Notes: generated from the letters alone by a model not told the origin. DNA of 64,000 bases from Hypericum androsaemum (GCA_963995505.1 OZ023190.1:16734092-16798091), one strand, 5' to 3'. Counted from the stretch's first letter, positions 1 through 12,455 are shown. Numbers and translations are program-made.

Positions 1-739
1 CAGATGTTGGAGAGAAGTCAAAATACGCACAAAATTGATCATTACGTGGGCTATGTTATATATTCTGTATCGACTTTTCTCTGGGTAATTTCAATTTTAG
101 TAATAAGGATGTTTCCCGTTGCTTTCTCCATCTCTTCATCTCTCTCGACCAACGTAAATTTCCCTCTCCATTTCCATTGTGTCTGTTAAAACTATTTTAT
201 TGCTTCCAAAAGTTGCAATTTCGTCCCGTGGGGATACATCATTGGTGTTGCGTGTGCGAGTCTTTTTCTTTTATTTTTCTAGATTTAGTGATTCAGATGG
301 TAGATCTTATGATTTGATGTATTCGCACTACCACTTAGATTAAAAAAAACCTTAAATTCGAAAGATTTGTTTAAAAAGTCAATCTACATCGAAAATGAAC
401 AAATGAACAGTAGTTAAGCTCACTTTATAATTGAAGAAAATCCATCAACTTCCTAAATAGTGGTAAGAAAATTTATTTTTTCTCTATAAACCTTCAATCT
501 CAGTTGTATAGAAAACATATCCTTCCAGATAAAACCTCAAAGACCCAGTAACTAGCGTACAAGGTCTAACAAAAAAAATTGTTTTCTACTTATAAAAAAA
601 TAAGGTCTAACTAATTGTTGAGATCCTGATCAAATGATCTTTTATTGTCCTTATATGAATATTTTAGAATGGTTACTCTGATTTGTTATACTCGATGGTT
701 AGAAGCTCGTATTGTTTATGCGATATTAATAGAATTTTT
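1..739. other. AT-rich intergenic DNA, no gene seen
   Basis: This stretch is AT-rich with short open frames only. I see no domain, no splice-supported exon chain and no terminal repeat. The 61-residue frame near the left edge resembles nothing I know. Confidence 0.5.
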
Positions 740-893
740 CGTGTTCTTTCTCAACCATACTTTTTTTCCTACGAGTTTTGGTGTGGTTGAGTTTTAATGA
801 GGTCGGCGGTCGCAATTCCATTCGCACCATGGCAGGGGGAATACCACACTATGTAGGTTGTATATACCATAGAGGTTTTAATACATTTACTTT
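740..893 (+). repeat. Dispersed repeat, copy 1 (partner at 63316-63476)
   Basis: About 150 bp resembles the segment at 63316-63476 in the same orientation. Shared landmarks are a T-rich start, a TTTTGGTGT block, a gap, then GAATACCACACTA and TATATACCAT. The family is unknown. The TTTTGGTGT...TTTTAATGAGG block resembles a motif I associate with ends of plant retroelement LTRs, so this may be an LTR tail. No target duplication was found. Confidence 0.45.
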
Positions 894-928
894 TCAAAAA
901 AAAGTTAATTTTTGTCTAAAGATTAATG

Positions 929-2179
929 TGTTGGTAAAATATTAGTAAATAGTGGTTTAACACGAGTATATAAATCGTAAGCAATATGAAAGTATAGAGT
1001 AAGAATATGCTCACGATCACACTTCGAGCTAAGTGTGTGAGACGTCGTCTTCTAAATTACGAACTTCGGATGCGATCCTGGACGAGGCCACAGTTTAACC
1101 GTGTGCCCTTAAACTCTTATTACCCGCCTATGTGCTTCAGGCCTCCGTGGGTAAGAGAGTTCCCAAGGTACAACGCCCAACCTCGTGTACAAGAAGGAAG
1201 CACTTCCGTACACCTTTCGAACCTTTCGTAGCCTTAGAACTCCGACACAAATGATAGTGAGAAATGCTATGCTATGGAGGGAGAAGTAGAGAGCTCAAGG
1301 AAGAGTGTGAGCTGGGATGATTTGGAATGAAGGAGGTGGGCTCCTTTTATAGGCAGCCTTGGACCTCCAACAGCCAAATCCGGATTTAATAGGGCCATTA
1401 ACCCACCCATTAAATGGGCTGTTACAAGACCCATAAACCCCCAACATAAATAGGCTGTTACTCTCATGAATTTAAAATTCGAATTTAAATTCAAATGGCA
1501 GCTGGCAAGAGAAGGTTCCAGAACGTGGGCTTGTCCAAACGGAAGTCCAAGAAGCCCAGAGGACTTTTTGGGCCTAGGATCGCTACAACAAGTCCGGCCC
1601 AGTTCTAAAAAGATAAGGCCCTGGAACCTGGAACAATTCCCACAAACCCACAATCCCGCAACGCGCAACCCGCACCCGTACCCGAGCCCGAGCCCGAGCC
1701 CGGCCCGGCCCGGCCCGGCCCGGGACGGGGCGGGGCGCGCGCGCGCGCGTGCGTGCGTGCCGAGCCGGACGGACGGACGGCGCGAGGAGCCTCTCCCTTC
1801 TCCACCAGTTTACCCATGCTAGACTTCTAGTCCCTTATAAACTTGTCTCAGCATGATGCGCTAACCAATGTGGGATTGTGCTTATTTTAATAACAACCAT
1901 ACCACTTTAAAGCCAATTTTTTATTCACCCCGAGAATTGGATTTTCGCAAGTGTTATATATCGTTACGAAGCTCTATCAACAAGCTTCGTATTGATCTCA
2001 TAAACACCCAAAACCAATTGGTGTGACCTTCAAATAAATTAGCTCAAAGTTGCCCACTAATTACTTAGTTATTATATTTAATTAGGATTCTCCCTCTAAT
2101 TAAATATTTGGGCCAAAGCCCAATACACTCACTTGTATTGGGCCATCTCTTCCTTGGTTAATAAACCAATTCTCCAACA
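929..2179 (-). repeat. Copia 3' LTR (full-length form)
   Basis: This 1251-bp LTR is the longer of the pair. On the minus strand a TATA box (TATAAAAGG) lies at 1343-1351, so U3 is roughly 1320-2179 and R/U5 is 929-1320. U3 contains a very GC-rich block (about 1670-1790) of short tandem repeats: CCCGAG, CGGCC, a GC/GT dinucleotide run and GGAC units. The LTR ends against the polypurine tract. Confidence 0.9.
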
Positions 2180-2180
2180 A

Positions 2181-2190
2181 TCCCCCACAT
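2181..2190 (-). other. Copia polypurine tract
   Basis: Read on the minus strand this is ATGTGGGGGA, one base from the 3' LTR, where plus-strand DNA priming is expected. The same motif sits at the same place in the copia relic at 11965-11974. Confidence 0.8.
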
Positions 2191-2770
2191 GAATGCAAAT
2201 TGGCTTATATATGATATGAGCCTACCAATGCTACATGCAACTTGGAGTTCTGCGAGAATTTGTTGCATCAGGAAAGGTGGTTGAAAGCCTTGAACCTTCC
2301 TTAGTGAAATACCTTCGGATATACTTGCCAACCAGTGGACGCGATGCCTTGAACTGTTCGGCGTTTCATGTATACCAAGACAAAGGTACTCACACAACTC
2401 CTTCTCAAACCACTACTTGGTTCTTTCGTTGTTGTCCATTTTGGCCCTAGACTGCCTTGGAAACTTCATCGAATGCTCTAGAGATTTAGCCCTTAACTCA
2501 TCTCATAGAAGCGGCCCCTTCACATTCGATATAGGTGATCTCTTATAAGGAGTATCCTGCCATACCCCACTTATATATATACTCGAAGTATAAGGATCAT
2601 TAAAGCTTAACCTTCACATGGACAGGTCTATCACTCTTCCATCATAGGAATAGGCAAGGAACTCAATCTCCCGAGTGCTTTGTTCGACCCTAGCCTCACA
2701 ATTCGGTTGTCCCTTTGAACCTGCAGATCGAGATTTACGGTCCAGGTTGGGTTGCCATCATGGGTTTAGG
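2191..2770 (-). other. Copia 3' internal non-coding region
   Basis: This lies between the end of the pol frame and the polypurine tract. There is no open frame. It is recognisably similar to 11975-12455 of the copia relic, which shows both belong to related families. Confidence 0.7.
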
Positions 2771-5700
2771 TCATTTTGTGGGCTTTAATCCCATTCCCCT
2801 CGATGATACCTCAACTTGGTCTCTCGTTAGACCCTTAGTTAATGGATCCGCGATGTTCTCTTTTGACTTTACATAGTCTAAAGATATCACACCCGTTCTC
2901 AATAACGTTCTCACGGATTTATGTCTACGACGTATGTGTCTAGACTTTCCATTATACACATTATTTTGTGCTCTTCCAATAGCTGATTAACTATCACAGT
3001 GCACGCTAATGGGAGGCACTGGTTTTGACCACATCGGGATGTCCTCCAAGAAACTTAGGAGCCAATCCGCCTCTTCAGCTGCAAGATCCAACGCTATGAA
3101 TTCTGATTCCATAGTTGATCTAGCAATGAAAGTTTGTTTGCATGACCTCCACGAGACCGCTGCTCCTCCAAATGTAAATATGTATCCGCTAGTGGATTTT
3201 ATATTCTTGGAGTCCGAGATCTAGTTCGCGTCTGAATACCCTTCCAGAACGGCTGGATGTCTCGTATAGTGTAATCCATAGTTAGCAGTGTACCTTAGAT
3301 ATCTAAGGACTCTAACTATCGCTTTCCAATGTTCATAATTGGGATTACTCGTATATCTCGATAATCTGTTAACCGAGTTTGCAATATCTGGTCTAGTACA
3401 GTCCATGAGGTACATTAGACTGCCTATAACTCTAGAATATTCTAGTTGTCTCACACTCTCTCCGCGATTCTTGCAGAGACTCGACACCACTTCCATAGGA
3501 GTTCTCGCAATTACATTGCTATCCTTATCGAATTTGTCAAGTATCTTTTCGACATAGTGACCTTGGGAAAGCGCGTAACCTTCTGAAGTCTTGGTGATTT
3601 TCATCCCAAGTATTACATCAGCTTGTCCCAAGTCTTTCATGTCGAAATTTTGTGACAACATTTTCTTGGTAATTTTGATATTATCATTATTACCCACGAT
3701 CAACATGTCATCTACGTAGAGACAAACTATCACATAGTCGTTATCATCTCCTTTCACGTAGACACATTTATCACATTGGTTTATCTGAAACCCGTTAGAT
3801 AGCATTACACTATCAAACTTTTCGTGCCATTGTTTAGGTGCTTGTTTTAGTCCATACAAGGATTTTACAAGTTTACACACCTTATGTTCTTTACCTGGTA
3901 CCACAAACCCTTCGGGTTGTTCCATGTAAATCTCCTCTTCCAAATCTCCATTAAGGAAGGCCGTCTTCATATCCATTTGATGGATCTCTAGGTTAAACAA
4001 AGCCGCCAAGGCTATGACTAACCTAATAGACGTTTTCCTGGAGACAGGAGCATATGTGTCAAAATAATCAACACCCTCAGTTTGCTTGTAGCCTTTAACA
4101 ACAAGTCTCGCCTTGTACTTATCCACTGTACCATCAGGCTTCATCTTCTTTTTGAAGATCCACTTATGGCCCAGTGGTTTACTACCCGGAGGTAGATCTA
4201 CTAGTTCCCAAGTGTGATTATGTAAGATAGACTCTATCTCACTATTCACCGCTTCCTTCCAAAGAGCAGAGTCTGTAGAAGACATTGCTTCTTTGTAGGT
4301 TACTGGATCCTTTTCTAACAGATATGTTAGGAAATCTGATCCGAAGGACTTTTCTTTTCTAGCCCTTTTCCCACGCCTAGGCTCTTCAACTTCATCTTGA
4401 GCTTCCTCTCCCCCCACATTGCTTCCACTTTGGTCAACTTGACGGTCAACACCAGTTCGAGCTTTGTGAGAAAAGTTTTCCTCAAAGAATGAAGCATCCC
4501 TAGCTTCTATGATAGTATTTACGTGGATATCAGAGTTATCTGACTTGTGTACCAAGAATCGATATGCAGCACTATCTTGTGCATAACCGATAAACACACA
4601 ATCCACCGTCTTGGGTCCTATCCTTGTCCTTTTAGGAGGTGGGATCGGAACCTTAGCAAGACATCCCCAAACCCTTAGGAATTTATAGCTAGGCGCATGA
4701 CCTTTCCATAATTCGTAAGGTGTTTTAGCCAACTTTTTATGTGGTACTCTGTTGAGCACATAGTTGGCCGAAAGCACCGCTTTCCCCCACAAATTTCTTG
4801 GTAATCCGGAACTAATAAGCATCGCATTCATCATTTCCTTAAGCGTCCTATTCTTCCTTTCCACAATTCCATTTTGCTCGGGAGAATAAGGCGCCGTGGT
4901 TTGATGAACGATTCCATTCTCGGCACAAACTTGTGCAAATGGAGATTCATATTCACCACCTCGGTCACTTCGAAGATTTTTGATCTTCTTGCCAAGTTGG
5001 TTCTCAACTTCATTCTTATAGTGAATGAACATGTCTATTGCTTCGTCTTTACTTCTCATCAAGTAGACATAGCAATACCTCGTACAATCGTCGATAAAAG
5101 TTATAAAATAATTTTTACCGCCACGCGTTTGTACGTATTTTAAATCACATACATCAGTGTGGATTAAATCCAATGGTTCCGTGCTTCGCTCAATCGAGTG
5201 GGAAGATGCTTTGGCGTACTTGGCCTCAACACAAGTCTCGCACTTATGTTTGTGATCGATGTTAAACTTTGGTAGTAGGTCAAGTGATATTAGCCTTTGC
5301 AAAGACTTATAGTTCACATGACCTAGTCTACCATGCCATAAATATAACGAATCCCGAGAATAAGCAACCTTCACTTTCTCATTGGCCTTATCGGAAACAT
5401 TCATTACATTATTGCTCGTGCTAGCCTTATTGGCGGCACCCACATCAATCTTATCACTAGACTTTGCCTTTGGAGCTAAAGTCATTACACTCATCTTAAA
5501 AAGATTGTTGGTCAAGTAGCCCTTGCCAACGAACATCCCTCCCTTGGACATGATGACCTTGTCAGACTCAAACACGAGCCGAAAGCCCCTCTTATTGAGC
5601 ACCACTCCGGAGATGAGATTCTTCCGTATCTCGGGCACATGCAGCACATCGGTCAAGGTGAGCTCCTTGCCCGAGGTCATCTTCAGCATGACCGTCCCTT

Positions 5701-6886
5701 TGCCTTCAACCTTCGAGACTGCGGAATTTCCCATGTAGCAGTTCTCATCATCGACAGGTTGATAGGTCTTGAACATCCATTTGTTGGCACAAATGTGGCG
5801 GGTAGCCCCCGTGTCCACCCACAATTCCTTCGAGTTCCCACCCACGAGGTTCACCTCAGACACAACGGCCGTGAGGTGCATCTCATCGAGGTCGGAGCTC
5901 AAGTTAGCCTCCGCAATGTTAGCATTGGCGGGCTTCTTCTTCTTGCCCTTGCTTGGTCCTGCCGTCTTCTTACCCTCCGCGGCTAGACGTTTGTAGCAAA
6001 CTTTGGCACGATGGCCGGTCTTATTGCAAAAAAAGCAGGCACCAGTAAAGCTCTTGTTCTGAGCATCTCCCTTGGAGTTATTTGAGCGTTTCCGCTTGTT
6101 CCCACGGGAGCTCCCCCCGGTCTCGACCACATTGGCCTTAGCAACCATGCCACTTGGTTTCTTATCAACCTTTCGGTTGTCTTGCTCGATGCGTAACCTT
6201 CGGATGAGGTCCTCGAGAGTCATCTTCTTCCTCTTGTGCTTGAGGTACATCTTGAAGTCCTTCCAAGATGGCGGTAATTTCTCAATCACCATCGCCACTT
6301 GGAGGGCATCATTGATGGCCATTTCCTCGGTTGCAAGATCATGAAAGATCAATTGCAACTCTTCGCATTGTTCCACAACGCTCTTTCCATCGACCATCCA
6401 ATAGTCATGGAAGCGCCCGGCCACAAATTTCTTTGCACCGGCGTCGTCAACTTTATATTTGTGCTCCAACGATTCCCAAAGATCCTTAGACGTTTCTTTG
6501 GTATAGTAGACGCCGTAAAGCGAATCGTCGAGAGAACCCAAAATATAGTTGCGACATAGGTAATCTTCATGTACCCATGCGCTGTGGATCGCGGTTTGAT
6601 GCGGATCACTCACATTCTCTTTGGGTTTCTCTTCCTTGACATACCGGCTAAAGTTCAAGGCGGTCAAGTAGAACAACATTTTTTGTTGCCATCTCTTGAT
6701 ATTTCCACTCTTGAACTTTTCCGGTTTCTCAAGATGAGAGTACGGCAGTGGCATTGGGTGTCTATGACCCGGCATCACGGCCTCAGCGCCGCTAGCCCTC
6801 ACAACAGGAACCTCCTCGTTCAAGTTGTCATTCGTGGTGTTCGTCGCACCGGAGTTGTTGAGTGGGGGAGAGTAGTTATCAGCCAT
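2771..6886 (-). pseudogene. Copia gag-pol polyprotein, two in-frame stops
   Basis: A single frame encodes Gag, protease, integrase, reverse transcriptase and RNase H in the copia order. Gag has a CCHC knuckle near residue 290 (CFFCNKTGHRAKVC). The protease has a DTGA motif (WVDTGATRHIC) near 360. The integrase zinc finger starts with HGRLGHVN and the core contains PYSPEQNGIVERKN. Reverse transcriptase has QMDMKTAFLNGDL and the catalytic YVDD. The first 1221 codons (3221-6886) are open. A TAG at 3221-3223 falls where copia RNase H normally has Trp after DAN, and a TAA at 2987-2989 where it has Gln in the DSQSAI block. Both are in frame, and the frame then runs on to a TGA at 2771-2773. Only RNase H is broken. 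Confidence 0.92.
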
Positions 6887-7492
6887 GATCTATAGATCAC
6901 CAAATAATCTTTAGTGAGTAATCGGTTTGGGTCCAATAGAAACCGAACGCGTTGAACTGATACAATTAATTTGAACAACCCAATAAAATTGCGAGATTAA
7001 TTTTCCACACTTTAGATATTCCGAGTGTGATTACGTTTGGAATTAACTTGGAAATGTAACAGAGAATCAAACAATAAATGCATACAACTAATGCTTAAAA
7101 CAATATTCCAACGTTTCAGTCGGAGCAGCAATAAGCGACTTTAATTGATTGGACAGTGAAGAGGCGGAAGCAGTGAAGATAACTAAATAAAATCCCAAAG
7201 TAACGTTGAAACTGTAATAACCGATTGGACAGTAACCCAATTAATTGATTTGTTATTTAAATATTTCTCAACCTGTACCAGGAAGTGCATGCAGGGACAC
7301 TTTCTTAGAAAACAATTTCTTTTGGCAAACGGAATACATAAATCACAGCAATGAATTATTTCCTTTGCAGTAGCAACGTTAGCAATATTCTCAGTACAGA
7401 GCGTATAAAGAGTATTAGCTACACAGAAGCACGTTTACGATATACATGAAGACCAGTTTACTAATATTTTGAATAGAATAAGAGTTTAAGAA
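6887..7492 (-). other. Copia 5' leader, no canonical PBS
   Basis: This 606-bp stretch lies between the 5' LTR and the gag ATG. The usual plant primer-binding site, complementary to initiator tRNA-Met (TGGTATCAGAGC), is not present next to the LTR. The bases right after the LTR on the minus strand are TTCTTAAACTCTTATTC. Confidence 0.65.
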
Positions 7493-8243
7493 TGTTGGTA
7501 AAATATTAGTAAATAGTGGTTTAACACGAGTATATAAATCGTAAGTATTATGAAAGTATAGAGTAAGAATATGCTCACGATCACACTTCGAGAGCTCAAG
7601 GAAGAGTGTGAGCTGGGATGATTTGGAATGAAGGAGGTGGGCTCCTTTTATAGGCAGCCTTGGACCTCCAACTTTAAATTCAAATGGCAGCTGGCAAGAG
7701 AAGGTTTTTTGGGCCTAGGATCGCTACAACCCGTACCCGTGCCCGTGCCCGAGCCCGGCCCGGCCCGGCCCGGCCCGGCCCGGCCCGGGCGGGGCGGGCG
7801 CGCGTGCGTGCCGAGCCGAGCCGGACGGACGGACGGACGGACGGCGCGAGGAGCCTCTCCCTTCTCCACCAGTTTACCCATGCTAGACTTCTAGTCCCTT
7901 ATAAACTTGTCTCAGCATGATGCGCTAACCAATGTGGGATTGTGCTTATTTTAATAACAACCATACCACTTTAAAGCCAATTTTTTATTCACCCCGAGAA
8001 TTGGATTTTCGCAAGTGTTATATATCGTTACGAAGCTCTATCAACAAGCTTCGTATTGATCTCATAAACACCCAAAACCAATTGGTGTGACCTTCAAATA
8101 AATTAGCTCAAAGTTGCCCACTAATTACTTAGTTATTATATTTAATTAGGATTCTCCCTCTAATTAAATATTTGGGCCAAAGCCCAATACACTTACTTGT
8201 ATTGGGCCATCTCTTCCTTGGTTAATAAACCAATTCTCCAACA
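7493..8243 (-). repeat. Copia 5' LTR, internally deleted
   Basis: This LTR is 751 bp against 1251 bp for its partner. It lacks four internal blocks that correspond to about 1029-1291, 1372-1483, 1517-1564 and about 80 bp around 1590-1675 of the 3' LTR. The ends, the TATA box (7644-7652, minus) and about 370 bp of distal U3 are kept with one visible mismatch. Short shared bases at some breakpoints (for example GAG and CAAC) fit illegitimate recombination. Confidence 0.9.
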
Positions 8244-8248
8244 TAATG

Positions 8249-11013
8249 GTACATACATTGCCCATTTTTTAAATAGCACATGGTATCTAGCACATTATCC
8301 TAATTAATACAAATTTGAATTAAGTATAACTGATATTATCATTTTGTATGATAAACTCACCATAAAATTACTCTCCGATATACCCCTTGACATTAAAAAA
8401 AACATAGTCATCTGGGGTTTAACTTGGCTGGAAGATGGTATCACAGGGGGGCCATTTTATAGCTTTCGGTCTTTAGATTTGTAGGGCAATAGTGTAACAT
8501 TAATTACATAAATAATAAGCGGAAGCGTACCAGATTGGTATGCCGGAATCCTCGCTATAGTCATAGCTTGGTTTCTCTCTCTTTCCTATCGTTTAGTGAC
8601 ATCCACCGATGAATGGCATTAGCATCTATTTATAGGCAAAAAGAAGACCAAGCTATATACCTAGAATCAATCGGGTACGTCAATCAAGTTCCCAATAGAC
8701 GGTTGAGATTAAACTAATAACCACAATCATAATAGGACTCTAACTCATTGAAACAATCAATAATAGAATCCAACTATATGAGAGCCACCTTAATAAAATT
8801 ATCAATACTTAATAGATAATTCTTACAAATAGTCCATTTTGAATTATTGTTGTAGGGATCTATTGTAATCTTGGGTTGTAATTATGGATGGTGAACGAAA
8901 GCGGGAACATGTTATTGCAATATACACCATTTCCCGATTTCGATTTTTTCTCATAAGATTTTACCGATTTATAATTTTTAAAGAAATTGTGGTTGTAACT
9001 ACTTTAAGAAAATTTTTGAATTTTTTTAGGAGACGTTCGTTGCTTTCAGGGGATGGTGGTGGCTCAAATTGTAAATATTTCTTTGGTATATTAATAAATT
9101 TACTTACCAATATTATAATAATAAAAACATACAGAATTTTGGGGATCATGACCGTAGAATTGGTTGTGGAAATAATCAATGTTCAACAAAATTAATGGAT
9201 GATTCAAAAGTATAATCTTTGACTTGTAGATTCGTTATTTATGAGAATCTCCCATATAGCATCCCTTCACCGTGTTTGATGTAACACCATGTACATAGTA
9301 TGAAAAAGAATAGAACATAAAAAAATTCAATACAAATTAATTACTTGAATACGTACCACACGCAAATTAAACCTTCTGAATTTTTATTTTTCAATTCAAT
9401 TATTCATAACCTATGTTAATAAATTTTAATATAAAAACTTTAATAGATTCGAATCTCAACTATTTCTATCGGGCATCAATTAAAACCCAAGGTACGTCCT
9501 CTTTGTACTCCATGCAAGGCATCTATGATACCCCATTTCTTACAAACACAATTTTGTTGTTAAAATGACCAAGTTTATAATTCAACAAAGTTCTAGATTG
9601 ATTGAATTCGCGAGGCAAGTGGGATTCAGGGAAATGGAAAAGAAATCAAAATCAGATGGCTATCAGAAGATCCTGAAAATCTTCATAGGGATCCAACCCA
9701 GATCACGTGGTCCTAAACTTCAACCAAGAAAATACGTTTACCTTCTCCACTGCCACATCCAAATCTATCCTTCAATTACACTCATCGATTGCCCCTCCCA
9801 CACGTACTCTACTTTATTAAGTACCCCATTTGTGCATAACAACGACATAATTCTACTCATTTTTCTCTCAAAATCTCTTGTTAAATTATAATAATTTTGA
9901 AATATATTAATAGTAATATTTAATATTTACAACAGTGTGAAATTTCTTCTTTCAAAGTTACAATCGTCGATCTTGTTAAAAGCTCATCGCTATAAAATCT
10001 GGTAAAAAAATTATCGTAAGAAAAAATAATTTCTACTTAGTTGGTTTAAATTTATGGTAGTAACTGAATGTGCAATCTGATTATTTATTTTAAGTATTTT
10101 TTTAATAAATCTTGTATTATTCCACTAGATGTAATTATTTTAGGAAAACTATATCGTAGTAAATCTAATTGCACAAACAAACTTTACATGTAAAATTTCA
10201 AGATGGAAAAATCACGGCAAATGAGAGTTTATCGTGTGATTCAAAGTACAAATATTCTGAATTTTTTTTTCTCGAATCTCATAATTCTCAAACATAAATC
10301 TGCATATGCTCGAGCTAAGTCACATTAATACAATTTGGTGGTTGGAGCTGTGACTTAAATTCTTCAGGAGGAGGACGTTCTAGCAATTGACTGCTGTTGC
10401 TAGCTATACAGCGATAGTCCAATAGGAGGAGATTCACAATCTAAGATTTTGGATTTATTATCCATAAAGAATCAACGTTCACATTGGCCTAGCTTCCACC
10501 TTTTTCAAGTATTTTCCTTCTGGAATGCATTTTTTCCCCGAAGTGCTGGAAAGTGGGAAGATGGACCACAAGCATAACGTGTGGAACAAACCTCACAGCT
10601 TAAAGTCATTGATGTACAGCTATTGCACGTAACAAAATCAAAGATTGATCGAGAAAAAAAAATCTGGTAACAAAATTATAATTTCGAATCTTAAAAAATA
10701 ACTACATTGAAACATGGTACACTTAATTTTTTAATCTTGTGATTTATTTCAATACAAACTCAGATTAGTAAATTTTGTAGTGTGCAACTTGGAATAGGGA
10801 AGCGTAGTTCTAGTATCATGTTGGTGGGGCAGAAGGGTATATATAGTATTGGGTAATGGGCAGCTGCCTAATTAGAAGCATAAGGTAACTACAACAGTTT
10901 GAAAAAATGTAAAATTTTATCGATAAGCAATTACATCAACTAGTGAATACATTTTTCTATCTTTAATAGGTCTTGAGTTTGAGCCATTAGACACACATAA
11001 GTGTCATTAATTA
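8249..11013. other. AT-rich intergenic DNA, no gene recognised
   Basis: Several frames of 60-108 codons occur here (8884-9195 and 9565-9891 among them) but none has a recognisable domain or good codon character. Around 8600-8640 a TATTTATAGG string resembles an LTR promoter, so an old LTR piece is possible, but I found no ends for it. Confidence 0.5.
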
Positions 11014-12455
11014 TGTTGTTTGTCCGAGGAGGTGTACTTGATTAGGATCTTTATTAGTCGAGGCAAGAGTTGGACTCTTTCTCCGTAAGACGCGATTGCC
11101 CCGTATTTAGTGCTTACGGGCTGCGGCAATCGTCCCCAAGATACAATGACTTTCGGACTTCGAGTTCGTAGCACAACGACCCTCGAAGCTTCTGGCGAAC
11201 CGTCCGATATTCGAAACTTTCTGAGAGAGGGAGAGAGAACCTACAATTGCTAACGAATGCTTATGCAAGTTGTAGTGGGGTGAGTGCAAATGATGGAGAA
11301 TGGGCCTATTTATAGGCGCTGGATGGGAGGGAGGCAGGCACTCCGAAGGGGCGCATCCGTTCGGCTAGCAGGCTGGCTGGCTGCACTCGTGGCCCTTCGG
11401 TGATATTCTAGATCCTTCCAGGTGCGCCCAGACTATGCTGGCACTCCTTCACGAGCGATCTCGCAACCCTTCGGCCGTCTAAAAGTCTCCAGGACGTTTC
11501 AGCCCTTCGTGCCTCTTCGGTGGCCATCCTGGAAGGCGCTCGCAGCCCCTCGTCACTTCGGTAGCTACGCAGCTCTCTCCGGACTCAGGTAAAATACTTA
11601 AGGCTCCTCCAGCTCCTTGCGATGATGCGCACGTGTGAAGTGCCAAGTGCGCCATAAAGTGCCCATTGCGACCTGCGTCCAATGCGCCATGCGCACACGA
11701 ACACGCACGTGCACAAGCGCGTGCGCGTGCACGTGCTCGTACTCAGATGGTGCTACGCACCATCCTCGCCGCGGTCCGAGTTGGCTATCCTTCCAGGTGG
11801 TCAACTTATTTTCTAGCTAACAAGGAGTTTCTCCTTATAAACTAAGAAAGGTTGGTGCCACTTTCCAATGTGGGATTGCACTTTTTATTTCTCTTTTGGG
11901 CCTCCCACTTTGGGCCTCCCACTTTGGGCTTTGCATTGAATTTTTATTCAAGCTTTTCTAACAATCCCCCACATGAATGATGATTAATGCATGATGACAC
12001 TTTTAAGAAAAGTTCCAACGAAATATCATTGTATCGAGAAAGGTAGCTTACGGCTTTGAACCTTCCCTAGTAAAAAACTATCAGATTTACTTGCTACTCA
12101 GTGAACACGATGTCTTGAACTGGTCAGCTTTTTTATGTAAACCAAGACAATAACATTTACACAATGATATTTCTAATATCCTTTGATTCTCACGTTGTGT
12201 CCATTTCGGCCATGGACCTTATCTTAGATTCATAAGTATTTTTTTCTTTTGAAGCGGCCTCACTTCACACTTATATAGGTGATCTCCTATCAAGAGTATC
12301 CTGCTATACTCTACCTTTATCTGGTATAGAAATTATTAAAAGCGTAGACGCTTAACCTTACCATACCTCTGCAGGGTAGTACTTAGATAGCTTCTGAGAA
12401 TGGGACGGGTTCCAAGTGATCTTCTGTTCGTGCCTCAAGTTCCCATGTTTCCTTT
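11014..12455 (-). mobile_element. Copia relic: one LTR plus 3' internal fragment
   Basis: The right part (11975-12455) aligns by eye with 2191-2700 of the copia element above. Both carry a stretch reading like GCCTTGAACCTTCC, a TACTTGC block, and CCAAGACAA. A polypurine tract at 11965-11974 abuts an LTR end (CTAACA at 11958-11963). The LTR has a leftward TATA box (TATAAATAGG, about 11303-11315). The left edge is uncertain. I place it near TGTTGT at 11014 because the family LTR should start TGTT. No pol sequence or second LTR remains. Confidence 0.65.

Larger units (their letters stand above)
929..8243 (-). mobile_element. Copia-type LTR retrotransposon, nearly complete
   Basis: Two long direct repeats, 929-2179 and 7493-8243, both begin TGTTGG and end CCAACA and flank a gag-pol coding region read leftward. 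The 5-bp target duplication TAATG is perfect (924-928 and 8244-8248), so this is one insertion event and not an assembled mosaic. Order on the minus strand: 5' LTR (7493-8243), leader (6887-7492), gag-pol (2771-6886), polypurine tract (2181-2190), 3' LTR (929-2179). Aligned LTR parts are nearly identical, about three mismatches in roughly 470 bp by eye, which implies a recent insertion. The polyprotein has two in-frame stops and the 5' LTR has lost about 500 bp, so the copy is defective. Confidence 0.93.

Noticed and set aside
1466..1822. Proline/arginine-rich frames in the copia LTR (also 7628-7920)
   Set aside because: They arise from GC-rich tandem repeats in U3. The two LTR copies do not conserve the frame.
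8884..9195. 103-codon open frame
   Set aside because: It is Phe/Ile/Arg-rich from AT-rich DNA, with no domain and an overlapping antisense frame of similar length.
9565..9891. 108-codon open frame
   Set aside because: No recognisable domain, no promoter or splice support, and composition like random AT-rich DNA.
10917..11010. Possible fourth SINE (GGTCTTGAGTTTGAGCC resembles a B box)
   Set aside because: I could not find a credible A box, A tail or target duplication.
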